A DNA stretch of 64,000 bases from Pseudoalteromonas shioyasakiensis (GCF_019134595.1 NZ_CP077770.1:1880001-1944000), one strand, 5' to 3'; counted from the first letter of the stretch, positions 34,032 through 44,462 are shown. Notes: a model not told the origin generated them from the letters alone. Program-made: numbers and translations.

Positions 34032-34394
34032 ACTTGCCAGTCGTTCGACCGTTTTCTCTTCAAGGTAGTTTTTGTAGGTTAGCCTTGCATGCCACAGTTG
34101 CTCATCAGTTTCTTGAATGTAGATGATTGGGCCGGCACTTTTACTCGCTAAGCTCGTTAGTTTGCTGTATTCACGCGTATCAATTTTGCCATCGCTAAAG
34201 TAGCTTTGCGCCGTATTTAAAAACTGATCGTCTTTATAAATATCGCTATGCCAAATAAGCGAACGATACATACTAGCGGTTATCTCGGTTGGCTTATCGT
34301 TGGAACGGAAGAGTTTAACTTCGGTGTAAATTGAATTACCAGTAATTACAATCCCTATTAACGACAACGTCGTAAGAGTCATCATCCATTTCAT
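34023..34394 (-). CDS. Hypothetical protein with N-terminal membrane anchor
   Basis: A 123-residue protein beginning with a hydrophobic helix (about 4-22) that is a signal anchor or uncleaved signal. The rest is soluble, with several Tyr and charged residues and no Cys. Probably periplasmic. No family recognised. A weak SD-like AAGGAAC is upstream. Confidence 0.6.
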   Translation of the reverse strand: MKWMMTLTTLSLIGIVITGNSIYTEVKLFRSNDKPTEITASMYRSLIWHSDIYKDDQFLNTAQSYFSDGKIDTREYSKLTSLASKSAGPIIYIQETDEQLWHARLTYKNYLEEKTVERLASLH

Positions 34395-34550
34395 GCTCTG
34401 TTCCTTAAAGTTAGGTACTAATTTAACTATAGGAGAGAAAGATGAATGTATGCTGTTTATTTAATCAATTAGGATTGGCAAAACTATTTTCTGGAGACTT
34501 AATTGTTGTTTTTAGTCCCTAATTTACTGCTTTAGGGTATAGACATTAAT

Positions 34551-34582
34551 TTGTGTATTAGGCTAAAAGGCCTAATACACAA
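34551..34582. terminator. Long stem-loop after miaE
   Basis: TTGTGTATTAGG and CCTAATACACAA form a perfect 12-base stem around CTAAAAGG. It begins nine bases past the miaE stop. The T-run is poor, so it may stabilise the transcript end instead of terminating. Confidence 0.5.
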
Positions 34583-34590
34583 GCATCACA

Positions 34591-35163
34591 CTAGTGAAGC
34601 GCTGCTGTAAACGGAATATTTTTACAGATTTCGGCTTCTGCGATAAGGATTTCTTCAAGGCGTGTATCAACCTCTTGCTTGTCGAAATACTCGTAGGCAA
34701 GTTCAACGAATAAGTTTTTATGTTTTTCTTCTGATTTAGCAATCGCGACATAAAACTCTTTTTCTTTGCCTGCTGGTAAGGCTTCTGCAACAAGCGAAAA
34801 GCGCTCGTGCCCGCGTGCTTCAATAACGCCTGCTACTAATAAACGGTCCATTAAAAATTCATCACGACCATTTCTAAATACCGCACGAATTTGTTTGATA
34901 TAAGGATCTTTTTGGTCATTACCAAGTGATACATCACGTTCCATTAATAGCTTTAAAACTTGTTTAAAGTGGATCATTTCTTCCAGTGCAAGGTCTGTCA
35001 TGGCTTTAACAAGCTTACGACGGTCTGGGTAATGAGAAAGCATAGACATAGCCATACCTGAGGCTTTTTTCTCTGCTGCAGCATGATCTTGTAAAAAGGT
35101 ATCGAAGTCAGCTAAGACACCTTCGGTCCATTCAAATGGTGTGTGGTATTTCAATTCAAACAT
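34591..35163 (-). CDS. miaE: tRNA-(ms2io6A) hydroxylase MiaE
   Basis: A 190-residue ferritin-like di-iron enzyme that hydroxylates the isopentenyl group of ms2i6A37 in tRNA. Seen: an E-K-K-A-S-GMAM metal-ligand helix, LALEEMIHFKQV (ExxH), IEARGHERF (ExxxH), and KSEEKHKNLF (ExxH), which are the four-helix ligands. The start at 35163 begins with FELKYHTPFEW, matching the family; the in-frame TTG at 35175 is less likely. A stem-loop follows the gene. Confidence 0.9.
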   Translation of the reverse strand: MFELKYHTPFEWTEGVLADFDTFLQDHAAAEKKASGMAMSMLSHYPDRRKLVKAMTDLALEEMIHFKQVLKLLMERDVSLGNDQKDPYIKQIRAVFRNGRDEFLMDRLLVAGVIEARGHERFSLVAEALPAGKEKEFYVAIAKSEEKHKNLFVELAYEYFDKQEVDTRLEEILIAEAEICKNIPFTAALH

Positions 35164-35208
35164 GATAAGGAACAACTAAACTTATAATGGCGGCGATTTT
35201 AACGTATT

Positions 35209-35841
35209 TTACGTGTGATTATAACCAAGAGATTTATCAATTTTACCACTTCGGGTTGATGACACTTTATCGGGGTGTTTTATGTCATTCCAAGCTGTGA
35301 CCTTACCGCCTATATTAAGCTGTTTAAAACTAATTGGCTGCTCGGTATTTAAAAACTTCTGAAGTAATTGCGGGCTATTTGAGTCTGCTACATCAAGCGT
35401 TAACAATTGCTGTTCACGCCCTTTAAAGTAGTTTGCTACTTGTTGTTGATGACGCTGATAACACGCTGTGAGGTACTCATCAGATTCTAACTCTGCCAAG
35501 CTATACTGACCAAAAACATCTAGATAACAGCGCTTTAAATGGATATTAAAACCACCGTCTGGGCGCATTAAATTTGTGTGCATACGTGATAATAACTGCT
35601 TAATCGAAGGCAGCCACTTAATTAAATCGCGCTCAAGGTTAATAAACCGGCTATTTGCAAATTGTTCATCAAGTAAGGCGTACTCACTAAATACCGGGGT
35701 ATCGGCAATAACGTCTGCGCTTGTAATTGCTTGTTGGGTATAGGCTGTGTGGGCGGTTTTATATCCGAGTTGTAAAAAGCTGTTACAGATACTGGTTGTG
35801 CCGGTTCGTGGTAAACCGATTATAAAAATTTTAGAGCTCAT
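35209..35841 (-). CDS. Sulfotransferase-family protein
   Basis: A 210-residue protein with an N-terminal PAPS-binding loop, IIGLPRTGTTSICNSFLQLGY (about 6-26), typical of P-loop sulfotransferases. A second motif near 65-80 contains SRFINLERDLIKWLPS with the Arg that contacts the 3' phosphate. The acceptor is unknown. It overlaps the upstream solute-binding gene by four bases (ATGA). Confidence 0.75.
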   Translation of the reverse strand: MSSKIFIIGLPRTGTTSICNSFLQLGYKTAHTAYTQQAITSADVIADTPVFSEYALLDEQFANSRFINLERDLIKWLPSIKQLLSRMHTNLMRPDGGFNIHLKRCYLDVFGQYSLAELESDEYLTACYQRHQQQVANYFKGREQQLLTLDVADSNSPQLLQKFLNTEQPISFKQLNIGGKVTAWNDIKHPDKVSSTRSGKIDKSLGYNHT

Positions 35842-36740
35842 GGCACCTGATCAAATGATAACCACAGCGATTTGTCGTTGACTGGGGTTAACCTTGGTAA
35901 ATCATAATTGCGCAATTCTATAACAATTTTGTCGTGTAGGTGGGCGTTTTTGATGATTTCGCCGTTGTACTTATAAAAAAGTTCATCAAACTCGCCCGTC
36001 TCACGCATGATTTTTAACCCCTTATTTACTGCTTTGGCTATTTCAGGGTCATTCTTGTTAAAGAAAAAATAGATTGGGCTTTTATATTTAAGCATTAACT
36101 GTGGTAGCACAGCCAAAGGCATTTGGTTCTTAAATACAGCATACTCATCTTTGATTTCGAGGATAGAGCGAGGAAATAAATCGCCACGCCCCCTTTCAAG
36201 CATGACAAATAAAAACTCTAAATCTAACGAGGTAGAAACAACTAAGCCGTTATCACGCAATATTTTGGTGTCTGGCCAATCTTGACCTTGTAAAAAGTAG
36301 ATACTCTTTAAATCGTCTAAGGTTTTTAACTGACTTAGGTGCGCTAGATTTTGCTCATTTATGAACATAACTCGCCAACCAAACAAACCTTTAAACAACG
36401 GCACCCGTATTGGTAGCAAGCGCTCTTCTCGTTCTTGATCTGTCATGGTCCAGCTAACATCTATTGTGCCTTTTTCGATTTCTTTTAAAACACGATTTTG
36501 CCCTAAAACCTCTGCCGCAGGGGTAAGTGTATATTTATAACCGCTTCTTTTTAGTGCTGTTTTAAGTACAAGAAACGGGTAATAATTATCCTCAATGAGG
36601 CTTGGCATCGTTTTAGGGTAAATAATATTGAGTGTTGCTGGAGGGATAGTTACTTCTTTTTTGCCATTGATTGTTTTTACTTCAGCTACGCCTGAAATCG
36701 AAAATATCAATAGTAGTAAAGTAAAAACAATCTTCTGCAT
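35838..36740 (-). CDS. Periplasmic solute-binding-like protein (SBP_bac_3 type)
   Basis: A 300-residue secreted protein with a signal peptide ending at SGVAE. The mature part has the type-II binding fold pattern: an N-terminal strand, KGTIDVSWTMTDQEREERLL with the sensory loop, and KGLKIMRETGEFDELFYKY near the end. No transporter permease is adjacent, so it may act with a remote system or as a ligand sensor. It sits in a tight chain with MAPEG and sulfotransferase genes. Confidence 0.75.
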   Translation of the reverse strand: MQKIVFTLLLLIFSISGVAEVKTINGKKEVTIPPATLNIIYPKTMPSLIEDNYYPFLVLKTALKRSGYKYTLTPAAEVLGQNRVLKEIEKGTIDVSWTMTDQEREERLLPIRVPLFKGLFGWRVMFINEQNLAHLSQLKTLDDLKSIYFLQGQDWPDTKILRDNGLVVSTSLDLEFLFVMLERGRGDLFPRSILEIKDEYAVFKNQMPLAVLPQLMLKYKSPIYFFFNKNDPEIAKAVNKGLKIMRETGEFDELFYKYNGEIIKNAHLHDKIVIELRNYDLPRLTPVNDKSLWLSFDQVP

Positions 36741-36741
36741 A

Positions 36742-37116
36742 TTAGAACACCTGTGTAACTAATAACATCACTGCACTGATCAACATAGTTAAGAAAGTTA
36801 GCATCATCCCTAATACACGTAATTTCATCAGATTATCAGCGAGTGCATAACTATGACAAAAACGGCCAGCCAAGAGCATTGCCCCTAAAATATAGCAAAA
36901 ATGGCTTGGAAGACCTTGGTACTCTAATAAAAATAGCATAATCAATGAAAATGGCACATATTCAATAAAATTAGCATGGCTACGTATAGCAGCTTGCAGG
37001 CTAGCATCACCGCCATCACCAAGTGAGATACGCTTTGCTTTACGCAGTTTAATTACACGAAAGCTAAGTTGAATGTATAAAATGGCCAAAATGGCAGCAA
37101 ACGTTGAAACAATCAC
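36742..37116 (-). CDS. MAPEG-family membrane protein
   Basis: A 124-residue membrane protein with four helices. The motif RSHANFIEYVPFSLIMLFLLE (about 45-65) is the classical MAPEG signature; GRFCHSYAL follows. The family includes glutathione- and eicosanoid-related enzymes; in bacteria the role is mostly unknown. It is followed 1 base later by the solute-binding gene. Confidence 0.85.
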   Translation of the reverse strand: MIVSTFAAILAILYIQLSFRVIKLRKAKRISLGDGGDASLQAAIRSHANFIEYVPFSLIMLFLLEYQGLPSHFCYILGAMLLAGRFCHSYALADNLMKLRVLGMMLTFLTMLISAVMLLVTQVF

Positions 37117-37235
37117 AGTTTTTCCAATTTTTATTTAAAGTTAGACGCTTAGCACTGTTTATTGCTAGGCTGTTAAGTAAGTAGTTAGGTTAGCTCAGTA
37201 TGATATTTAATGTCTAACAGTTCTTAAGGAAGTGC

Positions 37236-38588
37236 ATGTTTACGCCAAGAAAAATCGCCGATAACTACCGCGAAATGATCAGTAGTATCGGTTTTTACCC
37301 TTCAATGCTCTCTGTGGTGTTTTTAGTATTTGGTTTAATAACCACAGCGGTCGAGTATTCGTCATTGTCAATGGAATTTAAAAAGCTGATCGGCGTGTTA
37401 CTGGTCGACAGCGAAGAGAATGCCCGAACCATCCTCAGTACCCTTGCAGGCAGCATTATATCGCTAACGGTTTTTAGCTTTTCTATGGTGATGGTGGTGC
37501 TTAATAGTGCCAGTGCCAGCCTTTCACCGCGTGTGTTACCAGGGCTTATTACACGTAAGTCACACCAATTAGTGCTAGGGTTTTATCTTGGCAGTATTAT
37601 CTACACCATATTAATGCTGATAAACATTCGCACTATTGGTGATGGTAATATGGGTATCCCCTCGCTTGGTATCTTCTTTTCATTGGTGTTTGGTTTAATT
37701 TCGCTGGGCTTTTTTGTGTTTTTTATTCACTCAATTTCAAAAGCAATTCAGGTCGATAATGTACTAAACGACTTATTTAAAAATACCAAAAGCGAGCTTA
37801 AATGCATAATTGACATGCAACAAGAAAACCCTGTTGAACATTTTCCTGAATTTGATGACTGGCATAGTGTTAAAAGTAAAACAGAAGGCTACTTTAAGGG
37901 CGCTCATACCGACAAATTGTGCGCCTTGTGCCAACAGCACGGTATAAAAATTTATATTTCGGTTAAGCAAGGCTTCTTTACGGTTAAAGGTTATCCGTTT
38001 TTAAAATGTGATACCGACCTATCTGACAAACCTGAACTGGTAGAGCAATTACTAGACTGCTTTATTTTTTATATCGAAGAATATATTAGTGATCATTACC
38101 GCTACGGTATGACGCAAATTTCAGAAATTGCCGTTAAAGCAATGAGCCCAGGTATTAACGATCCCGGTACTGCGGTAAAAGCCATTGATATGTTGAGTAT
38201 ATTGCTCATATTGCGTTTAGACATTTACGATGTGAACTACTCGCTTAAACGATGTGAGAACAATCAACCTCACTTGTTTATACACGAAACATCATTCGAT
38301 GAGCTGCTGCATGATAACTTCACGCCAATTCGTAACTATGCGAAAAATGACGCCTATGTGATGGTGAATGTGTTAGAGGCGTTTAAAAACATATTGTTTA
38401 GAGCATCTGATAACGAAAAGGCAACAGATAGCCTATTTGTTTATTTAGGTGCGATTATTGAAGATATCGATAAACATATTAGTAATGAGTACGACCGAGA
38501 ACAAATTACTAATATGCTAAAAGCGATTGCCCGTATTTCAGAGCAACAGGGTGAAAAATTGCTGGCAAAGTTTACCAGCAACAAATAA
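37236..38588 (+). CDS. DUF2254 family membrane protein
   Basis: A 450-residue protein. The first 170 residues hold four membrane helices. The rest is cytoplasmic or periplasmic, with the family hallmark MSPGINDPGTA at about 306-316. No biochemical role is known. A good AAGGAAG precedes the ATG. It is transcribed divergently from the MAPEG gene. Confidence 0.8.
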   Translation: MFTPRKIADNYREMISSIGFYPSMLSVVFLVFGLITTAVEYSSLSMEFKKLIGVLLVDSEENARTILSTLAGSIISLTVFSFSMVMVVLNSASASLSPRVLPGLITRKSHQLVLGFYLGSIIYTILMLINIRTIGDGNMGIPSLGIFFSLVFGLISLGFFVFFIHSISKAIQVDNVLNDLFKNTKSELKCIIDMQQENPVEHFPEFDDWHSVKSKTEGYFKGAHTDKLCALCQQHGIKIYISVKQGFFTVKGYPFLKCDTDLSDKPELVEQLLDCFIFYIEEYISDHYRYGMTQISEIAVKAMSPGINDPGTAVKAIDMLSILLILRLDIYDVNYSLKRCENNQPHLFIHETSFDELLHDNFTPIRNYAKNDAYVMVNVLEAFKNILFRASDNEKATDSLFVYLGAIIEDIDKHISNEYDREQITNMLKAIARISEQQGEKLLAKFTSNK

Positions 38589-38594
38589 CTGAAT

Positions 38595-39311
38595 TTAGTT
38601 TTCGATTAAATATACCGCATAGCTGCTTGCGGTAATCGTAAGCTCACCACCGTTGTATGCATCAGGTACATAGTTATCTGGTGCGGCTTCTGCCATAACC
38701 ATTTTGCTGGCACGCATATAAGGTTGGCTTCCTGTATCGAGTGGGCTACTTGAGGCAGTATATAAGCCTTTAAGTTCAACCCCATAATCACTGGCAAACT
38801 CTTTTGCAGCAGCACGGGCATCTTTAATAGCAAGCTTTTGCGCTTTCTTTTGTAGCTCTTCGTACTTGCTTGATACAAACTGAGTTTGATTGATTTCATT
38901 AATACCCGAGTTCACTAGTTGCTGAAGCATAATCGGGTATTTTTTAATATCAGTTAACGTAACAGATAAGCTACGCGTTACTCTGTAGCCTACAAAGTTT
39001 TGCTTACCTGTTTCGCGGTTATATTCTGTTTGACGATGAATTGAGATATTAGAGGCATAAATGCCCTTTTCTTCTACACCTTGGCTTTTAGCAAGCTTAA
39101 TCGCTTTCGCCATGGTTGCATCGGCTTTGTTTTTAGCGGCAATTAAATCTTTATCTACTTCAACAATACCTACTGTCAGTTTAACGTTATCTGGGATTGC
39201 TTTAACCGTTGCGTTACCTTGAATATAAATATGTGGCGCATCAGGTGTAGCTTCTGCTAACACATTAAAACTTAGCGCGGCGGCCATAGTGGTAAAAACT
39301 AACTTACGCAT
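38595..39311 (-). CDS. SIMPL (DUF541) periplasmic protein, YggE-like
   Basis: A 238-residue secreted protein with a signal peptide ending at VLAEA. The mature domain carries the SIMPL pattern: IYIQGNATVKAIPDN, YRVTRSLSVTLTDI, and ARAAAKEFASDYGV. YggE-type proteins are linked to oxidative stress protection. It is convergent with the DUF2254 gene. Confidence 0.85.
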   Translation of the reverse strand: MRKLVFTTMAAALSFNVLAEATPDAPHIYIQGNATVKAIPDNVKLTVGIVEVDKDLIAAKNKADATMAKAIKLAKSQGVEEKGIYASNISIHRQTEYNRETGKQNFVGYRVTRSLSVTLTDIKKYPIMLQQLVNSGINEINQTQFVSSKYEELQKKAQKLAIKDARAAAKEFASDYGVELKGLYTASSSPLDTGSQPYMRASKMVMAEAAPDNYVPDAYNGGELTITASSYAVYLIEN

Positions 39312-39395
39312 AACACTGTTCCTTAATTATAAACTCCGTTCATTATCACCTTAAAGGGTTAATTCAATATGAACAACCCCTATTATTCAGATATA

Positions 39396-39425
39396 AAAAA
39401 ACAGGCTTTAAAAGCCTGTTTTTTC
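39396..39425. terminator. Rho-independent terminator after maeA
   Basis: ACAGGCTTT-A-AAAGCCTGT between an A-run and a T-run. It follows the malic enzyme gene on the reverse strand and precedes the SIMPL gene promoter. Confidence 0.85.
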
Positions 39426-39446
39426 AATTACTCAAAGCGTTATAGC

Positions 39447-41180
39447 TTAGATACTACGGCGCTTATAGTTACGGTACTCTGGAAGCCAGTAGTTTTTCTC
39501 GATTGCTGCCCATAGCGCTTCATCGCTCAGCTCAAGTGCCACACCTTCTTCCATTGCTTTTTTCGCTACTGCAAATGCAATTCGTTTACTTAACGCTTGG
39601 ATTTCAGTTAGTGCTGGTAATAAGCTGCCTTTACCAGAGTTTGCACGTGGTGAAGACTCTGCCAGTGTTTCACTTGATACAATCAGCATTGCATCTGTGA
39701 TACGCGTTGCTTTAGCAGCAATTACGCCTAAACCAATACCCGGGAAAATGTAGCTGTTGTTACATTGTGGGATTGGGAACGTTTGGCCGTTATACTCAAC
39801 CGGATCAAATGGGCTACCAGAGGCAACAATCGCTTGGCCGTCAGTCCACTCGATTACATCTGAAGGAAGTGCTTCAACTTGCTTAGACGGATTACTTAAC
39901 GGGAAGATAATCGGTTGTGGGCAAGATGCGTGCATTGCACGAATAACTTGTTCAGTGAATAAACCAGGTTGACCAGAAACACCAATTAGGATGTCTGGTT
40001 GCGCACAGTGCATTACATCTAATAACGATGCATACTCACCGCTGTAAGTCCACTCGCTTAAGCCATCTTTAGATTGGCAAAGTGCTTGTTGGAAATCACG
40101 TAAGCCTTCCATACCCTCAGTAAGTAGACCAAAGCGGTCAACCATGAAAATTTGAGAACGCGCTTGCTCATCGCTAATGCCTTCAGCAACCATAGTACTG
40201 ATAATTTGTTCAGCAATACCACAACCTGCAGAGCCTGCACCAACAAACACCACTTTTTGCTCAGAAAGCTTTGCGCCTTTAACACGACATGCAGCTAGTA
40301 AAGAACCTACAGTAACCGCAGCAGTACCTTGAATGTCATCGTTAAAGCTACAGATTTCATCGCGGTAGCGTTTTAGTAATGGCATGGCATTTGGTTGTGC
40401 AAAGTCTTCAAACTGAAGTAACACACTTGGCCAGCGACGTTTAACGGCTTTGATGAATAGATCTAAGAATTCGTCATACTCTTCTTGCGAAATACGTTTA
40501 TGACGCGCACCCATGTACATAGGGTCGTTAAGTAGTTTTTCGTTGTTTGTACCAACATCAATCATCACTGGTAACGTATAAGCTGGGCTAATACCACCAC
40601 ACGCTGTGTAAAGTGATAATTTACCAATTGGAATACCCATACCACCAATACCTTGGTCACCCAAACCAAGAATACGCTCACCGTCAGTCACAACGATAAC
40701 TTTTACTTTGCCTTTAGTAGCGTTACGTAAAATATCATCGATTTGAAAACGATCTTCGTAAGAAATAAATAGACCACGGGCACTGCGGTAGATGTCTGAG
40801 AATTTTTCACAGGCATCACCTACCGTTGGTGTGTAGATAATTGGCATCATTTCTTCAAGATGATCACGCACTAAACGGTAGTAAAGTGTTTCGTTGTTAT
40901 CTTGAATTGCACGTAGGTAGATGTGCTTATTTAAATTATCGCTAAAGCTTGAATACTGCTGGTAACAACGCTCAACTTGTTCTTCGATCGTTTCATAACG
41001 CGGTGGCAGTAAACCGGCTAAGTTGAAATTTTCCCTTTCTTTTTGTGAAAAAGCACTGCCTTTGTTTAATAGTGGCGTTTCGATCAGACCTGGGCCTGAA
41101 TAAGGAATATAAAGATAATTTGGATCGGTATTTGTAGTCATATTTCCAAGCTTTGATGCGTCATAATTATGACCTGACAT
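39447..41180 (-). CDS. maeA: NAD-dependent malic enzyme
   Basis: Oxidative decarboxylation of malate to pyruvate in the cytoplasm. The N-terminal core has [21 protein letters not shown] and [22 protein letters not shown] follows. The catalytic Lys is in the [13 protein letters not shown] region, and the metal site in EDFAQPNA and FNDDIQGTA. The NAD site is [15 protein letters not shown]. Length 577 residues is normal (E. coli MaeA 565). The start at 41180 has AAGAG upstream; ATG at 41141 (with GGAAA) is an alternative that removes 13 residues. Confidence 0.93.
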   Translation of the reverse strand: MSGHNYDASKLGNMTTNTDPNYLYIPYSGPGLIETPLLNKGSAFSQKERENFNLAGLLPPRYETIEEQVERCYQQYSSFSDNLNKHIYLRAIQDNNETLYYRLVRDHLEEMMPIIYTPTVGDACEKFSDIYRSARGLFISYEDRFQIDDILRNATKGKVKVIVVTDGERILGLGDQGIGGMGIPIGKLSLYTACGGISPAYTLPVMIDVGTNNEKLLNDPMYMGARHKRISQEEYDEFLDLFIKAVKRRWPSVLLQFEDFAQPNAMPLLKRYRDEICSFNDDIQGTAAVTVGSLLAACRVKGAKLSEQKVVFVGAGSAGCGIAEQIISTMVAEGISDEQARSQIFMVDRFGLLTEGMEGLRDFQQALCQSKDGLSEWTYSGEYASLLDVMHCAQPDILIGVSGQPGLFTEQVIRAMHASCPQPIIFPLSNPSKQVEALPSDVIEWTDGQAIVASGSPFDPVEYNGQTFPIPQCNNSYIFPGIGLGVIAAKATRITDAMLIVSSETLAESSPRANSGKGSLLPALTEIQALSKRIAFAVAKKAMEEGVALELSDEALWAAIEKNYWLPEYRNYKRRSI

Positions 41181-41283
41181 TATTACTCTTGAAGGCGAAA
41201 TTGCAATGACAATTCACCTTGTCAGACCATTGAAGAAAATGAATTTTATGCTCTAAATAGCATAGCAGTTAGTATACATGAAA

Positions 41284-41315
41284 ACTCAGCAGCTTTAAGG
41301 CTGCTGAGCTTGTTT
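41284..41315 (-). terminator. Terminator after ggt
   Basis: CTCAGCAGC and GCTGCTGAG form a perfect nine-base stem around TTTAAG. It directly follows the ggt stop on the reverse strand. Confidence 0.7.
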
Positions 41316-43073
41316 TTAATGGCTTTTATCACTTAAAGCGATGCCTTCGCGGCGCGGATCAGCTGCGCCATAAAGTTTACCGTCTTTAACTTCAACAGCA
41401 TGTAAACCAGAGTTTAAATCTAGGATACGAACTGTGTGTCCACGGTTAACAAATTCAGCTTCGGCGTTGGCAAGCTCAGTACCCTTTTCGAGACTTGTGT
41501 AATTATTGCGATTAGTAATGCGCGGTAAATTAATGGCTGTTTGTGCATCTAAGTTCCAATCAAGCACACCCACAACTACTTGAGCTACATAATCAATGAT
41601 ACGGCTACCTCCCGGTGAACCAACCACTAAACGTAAGCTGCCGTCTTTGTTAAACACCATGACTGGCGACATTGAACTACGCGGGCGTTTACCTGCTTCA
41701 ACGCGATTAGCTAATGGCTTACCATTTTTGGTAGGCGATAAAGCAAAATCTGTTAGTTGATTGTTTAAAATATACCCGTTCACCATTACTGTTGAACCAA
41801 ACGCCATTTCAATAGAGCTGGTCATCGAAACCGCATTACCTTGGCTATCAACAATCGATACATGAGTTGTTGATGGTAATTCATAAGCATCATCTTGCGC
41901 ATACGCAAGTGAGTTTGGCGGTGTGCCTGCTTCTGCGTGAGCGTCTTTTTCAGAAATAAGCTTTGCACGACCTGCAAGGTAGTCTTTATCGAGTAATCCT
42001 TGTGTAGGGATTGGCATAAAGTCAGGGTCGCCCATATACACGTTGCGATCAGCAAACGCTAAACGCGATGCTTGGGTAAAGTAATGCAATGCTTGAACAG
42101 AGTTTGGTTTAAGTTTAGCCATGTCTTTATGTTCAAGTAAGGCTAAAATCTGTAATACAGCTACACCACCACTACTTGGTGGTGCCATTGAGCACACTTC
42201 GTATTGGCGATAATCAACACACACAGGTGCACGCTCTTTACTTTTGTAATTAGCTAAGTCTTCAACCGTTAAAGTACCCGGTGCAACTGCTGAGTTTTGC
42301 ACTGCATGCACAAGTTCTTTGGCGTTTTCACCTTTATAGAAAGCATCAATGCCTTGTTTCGCAATATCTTTATAAAGCGCGGCAAGTTCAGGGTTCTTTT
42401 TGACCGTACCTACAGCAAGCGGTTTACCATTTGGGAAAAAGTAGTCACGAATAACAGGTAGCTTAGTAACCCCTGGGTTTAATTCTTTAGCCAATAATTG
42501 ATGTAAACGCGGCGACACGATAAAGCCTTTATCAGCCAATTCAATGGCAGGGCCAAACAAGGTTTGCCACTCTAACTTGCCGTAACGTTTATGGGCGGTG
42601 GCAAATGCGTCTAAAATACCTGGAACACCAACAGAACGACCACCTACAACGGCTTCAATCCATTTCACAGCTTTACCGTGCTTATCTAAAAAGAGTGTTT
42701 CATCAGCATTGCTTGGTGCGGTTTCGCGGCCATCAAAGCTAGTTAGGCTTTTGCTTTTGCTGTCGAAGTACATCATAAATGTACCACCACCGATACCCGA
42801 CGATTGCGGTTCTACCAGTGTAAGTACTAATTGCGTTGCAATGGCTGCATCTACTGCTGAGCCGCCTAGCTCAAGCATTTTTTGGCCAGCTTTTACTGCA
42901 TAAGGGTTTGCTGCAGCGACCATGTACTTATCGCCTTCAACAACCTGTTTATGAGCAAAGCCTGTAGCAGCTTCAGGTTCGCGTGTTTCAATTTTTGCAG
43001 GGGTTGCAAAAATAGCCGTTGAATAAATTAATGAGGTGGACAGAGCTAACAGCGCTTTGGTTTTGAATAACAT
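41316..43073 (-). CDS. ggt: Gamma-glutamyltranspeptidase
   Basis: A 585-residue periplasmic enzyme that cleaves and transfers gamma-glutamyl groups, for example from glutathione. A signal peptide ends near IFATPA. The proenzyme is cut before the catalytic Thr in STTHVSIVDSQGNAVSMT at about residue 400. Other motifs: SGIGGGTFMMYFD, DGRETAP, and NNQLTDF. The C-terminal GSPGGSRI is the oxyanion segment. No unusual change is seen. Confidence 0.93.
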   Translation of the reverse strand: MLFKTKALLALSTSLIYSTAIFATPAKIETREPEAATGFAHKQVVEGDKYMVAAANPYAVKAGQKMLELGGSAVDAAIATQLVLTLVEPQSSGIGGGTFMMYFDSKSKSLTSFDGRETAPSNADETLFLDKHGKAVKWIEAVVGGRSVGVPGILDAFATAHKRYGKLEWQTLFGPAIELADKGFIVSPRLHQLLAKELNPGVTKLPVIRDYFFPNGKPLAVGTVKKNPELAALYKDIAKQGIDAFYKGENAKELVHAVQNSAVAPGTLTVEDLANYKSKERAPVCVDYRQYEVCSMAPPSSGGVAVLQILALLEHKDMAKLKPNSVQALHYFTQASRLAFADRNVYMGDPDFMPIPTQGLLDKDYLAGRAKLISEKDAHAEAGTPPNSLAYAQDDAYELPSTTHVSIVDSQGNAVSMTSSIEMAFGSTVMVNGYILNNQLTDFALSPTKNGKPLANRVEAGKRPRSSMSPVMVFNKDGSLRLVVGSPGGSRIIDYVAQVVVGVLDWNLDAQTAINLPRITNRNNYTSLEKGTELANAEAEFVNRGHTVRILDLNSGLHAVEVKDGKLYGAADPRREGIALSDKSH

Positions 43074-43158
43074 AAATAAACTTAATCCCGTAGTGTATTT
43101 GGCATCTTAAAATTAAACGTGCACAATAGGCGACAATCTCAGATACAACAAAAATAAC

Positions 43159-43743
43159 ATGATAAACCTGCCCCTGAAACTAGAATATATTCTGCCGCCA
43201 TTGTGTTTAGTAATACTAAGTTCCTTATTTGCTACTTTTAACTTAAATGAACATCTCGAATTTAACCGTGAGTTAGTTGCAAATGGTGAATTTTGGCGCA
43301 TTTTCACTAGTCAATTTGTGCACGCAAATTGGCCCCATTTAGGTTTAAATTGTGCCGGAATTTTATTAATTTGGGCGCTACACGCTGAGCATACAAGCCC
43401 TGCTCGCTATGCGTTTAATATTGCCATTCTTGCACTGTGGTGTGGCTTAGGTGTGTGGCTATTTTGCCCAGATATCCAAATTTACACCGGATTAAGTGCC
43501 CTACTGCACGGTGTGATCATTTGGGGTGCAGTCAAAGATGTACAAGCAGGCATGTTTTCAGGCTGGTTATTGTTTGCTGGCACCTGGGCTAAAGTGATTT
43601 GGGAGCAAGTCGCAGGCCCGAGTGAATCGGTGAGTCAGTTAATCGCCTCTAATGTTGCCATCGATGCCCACTTTATCGGCGCAATTGGCGGCACACTGTT
43701 GGCTTTGCCTGTCTACATAAAAATAATAAAAAAGCGCGGGTAA
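43159..43743 (+). CDS. rrtA: Rhombosortase (rhomboid-like protease)
   Basis: A 194-residue membrane protein with six helices. It carries FWRIFTSQFVHANWPHLGLN, the catalytic Ser in GLSALLHG and the catalytic His in DAHFIGAIGG. This is the compact rhomboid group that handles proteins with a GlyGly-CTERM tail in marine gammaproteobacteria. No such tailed protein is found in this window, so its clients lie elsewhere. It runs divergently from ggt. Confidence 0.85.
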   Translation: MINLPLKLEYILPPLCLVILSSLFATFNLNEHLEFNRELVANGEFWRIFTSQFVHANWPHLGLNCAGILLIWALHAEHTSPARYAFNIAILALWCGLGVWLFCPDIQIYTGLSALLHGVIIWGAVKDVQAGMFSGWLLFAGTWAKVIWEQVAGPSESVSQLIASNVAIDAHFIGAIGGTLLALPVYIKIIKKRG

Positions 43744-43796
43744 CCTTACTCGCTCTTTACAACTGCTCTTTGTTAACTAGAAAAAAGGAATTTTAA

Positions 43797-44390
43797 ATGA
43801 ATGAAAATAAAGGACATATTTACCTTCGCATTATCCTATTTTGCCTTTACGGGCCATTGCTGCTTGGCATTTTAAGATCATATATTAATTTAAATTTTGT
43901 ATCACCAAGGTATATGAGTGATGTTTCTCAGGTAATAAATGTAATTATACTTGGCTCATCTATTTTGGGCTTTACATTATTGCTAATGAAATACCAAGAA
44001 GTTAGATCGCTTTTTAAAAATAGAATAATTGCCAACACACTAATTATAATCAGCTTTTTGTATGCTTGCTTGATATTCCTTGCTGCGGGGTTAGTTGTTT
44101 TTTTGGATGCACCTTTCGGTTCAAATAAAGATTACATTTATCATGAGCAAACATTTAATAACCGTACTTTTTATGTTTATACGGCAGACCCTGGAGCTTT
44201 TGGAACTGCTCACCATTATGTGTATTTAAAGTGTCCTGCTTCGTTTAATCGCTATGAATTGGAGTTAATAGCTAATCTATCATGGATGAGAGACTATAAA
44301 ATGAGTTTAGAGGCTGATAATTTAATTTTTGAAAACGACTCAGAGGAAGGTAAGACTGTACTCGATGTGAGTGAATTTTACTGCAAATAA
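43797..44390 (+). CDS. Membrane protein, unknown function
   Basis: A 197-residue protein with about three hydrophobic segments in the first 110 residues (near 10-28, 45-62 and 78-104). The last 85 residues are soluble, with Cys residues and many Tyr and Asn. No family recognised. The ribosome site AAAAGGAA is upstream. A terminator follows. Confidence 0.6.
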   Translation: MNENKGHIYLRIILFCLYGPLLLGILRSYINLNFVSPRYMSDVSQVINVIILGSSILGFTLLLMKYQEVRSLFKNRIIANTLIIISFLYACLIFLAAGLVVFLDAPFGSNKDYIYHEQTFNNRTFYVYTADPGAFGTAHHYVYLKCPASFNRYELELIANLSWMRDYKMSLEADNLIFENDSEEGKTVLDVSEFYCK

Positions 44391-44418
44391 CCCCTTTTGG
44401 ATAAGTTCTATTACAAAC

Positions 44419-44448
44419 AAAAACAGCCACTTAAAGTGGCTGTTTTTA
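44419..44448. terminator. Bidirectional terminator
   Basis: ACAGCCACTT-AA-AGTGGCTGT between an A-run and a T-run, placed between the convergent unknown membrane gene and the S9 peptidase gene. Confidence 0.88.
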
Positions 44449-44462
44449 ATTTACGCTATTGA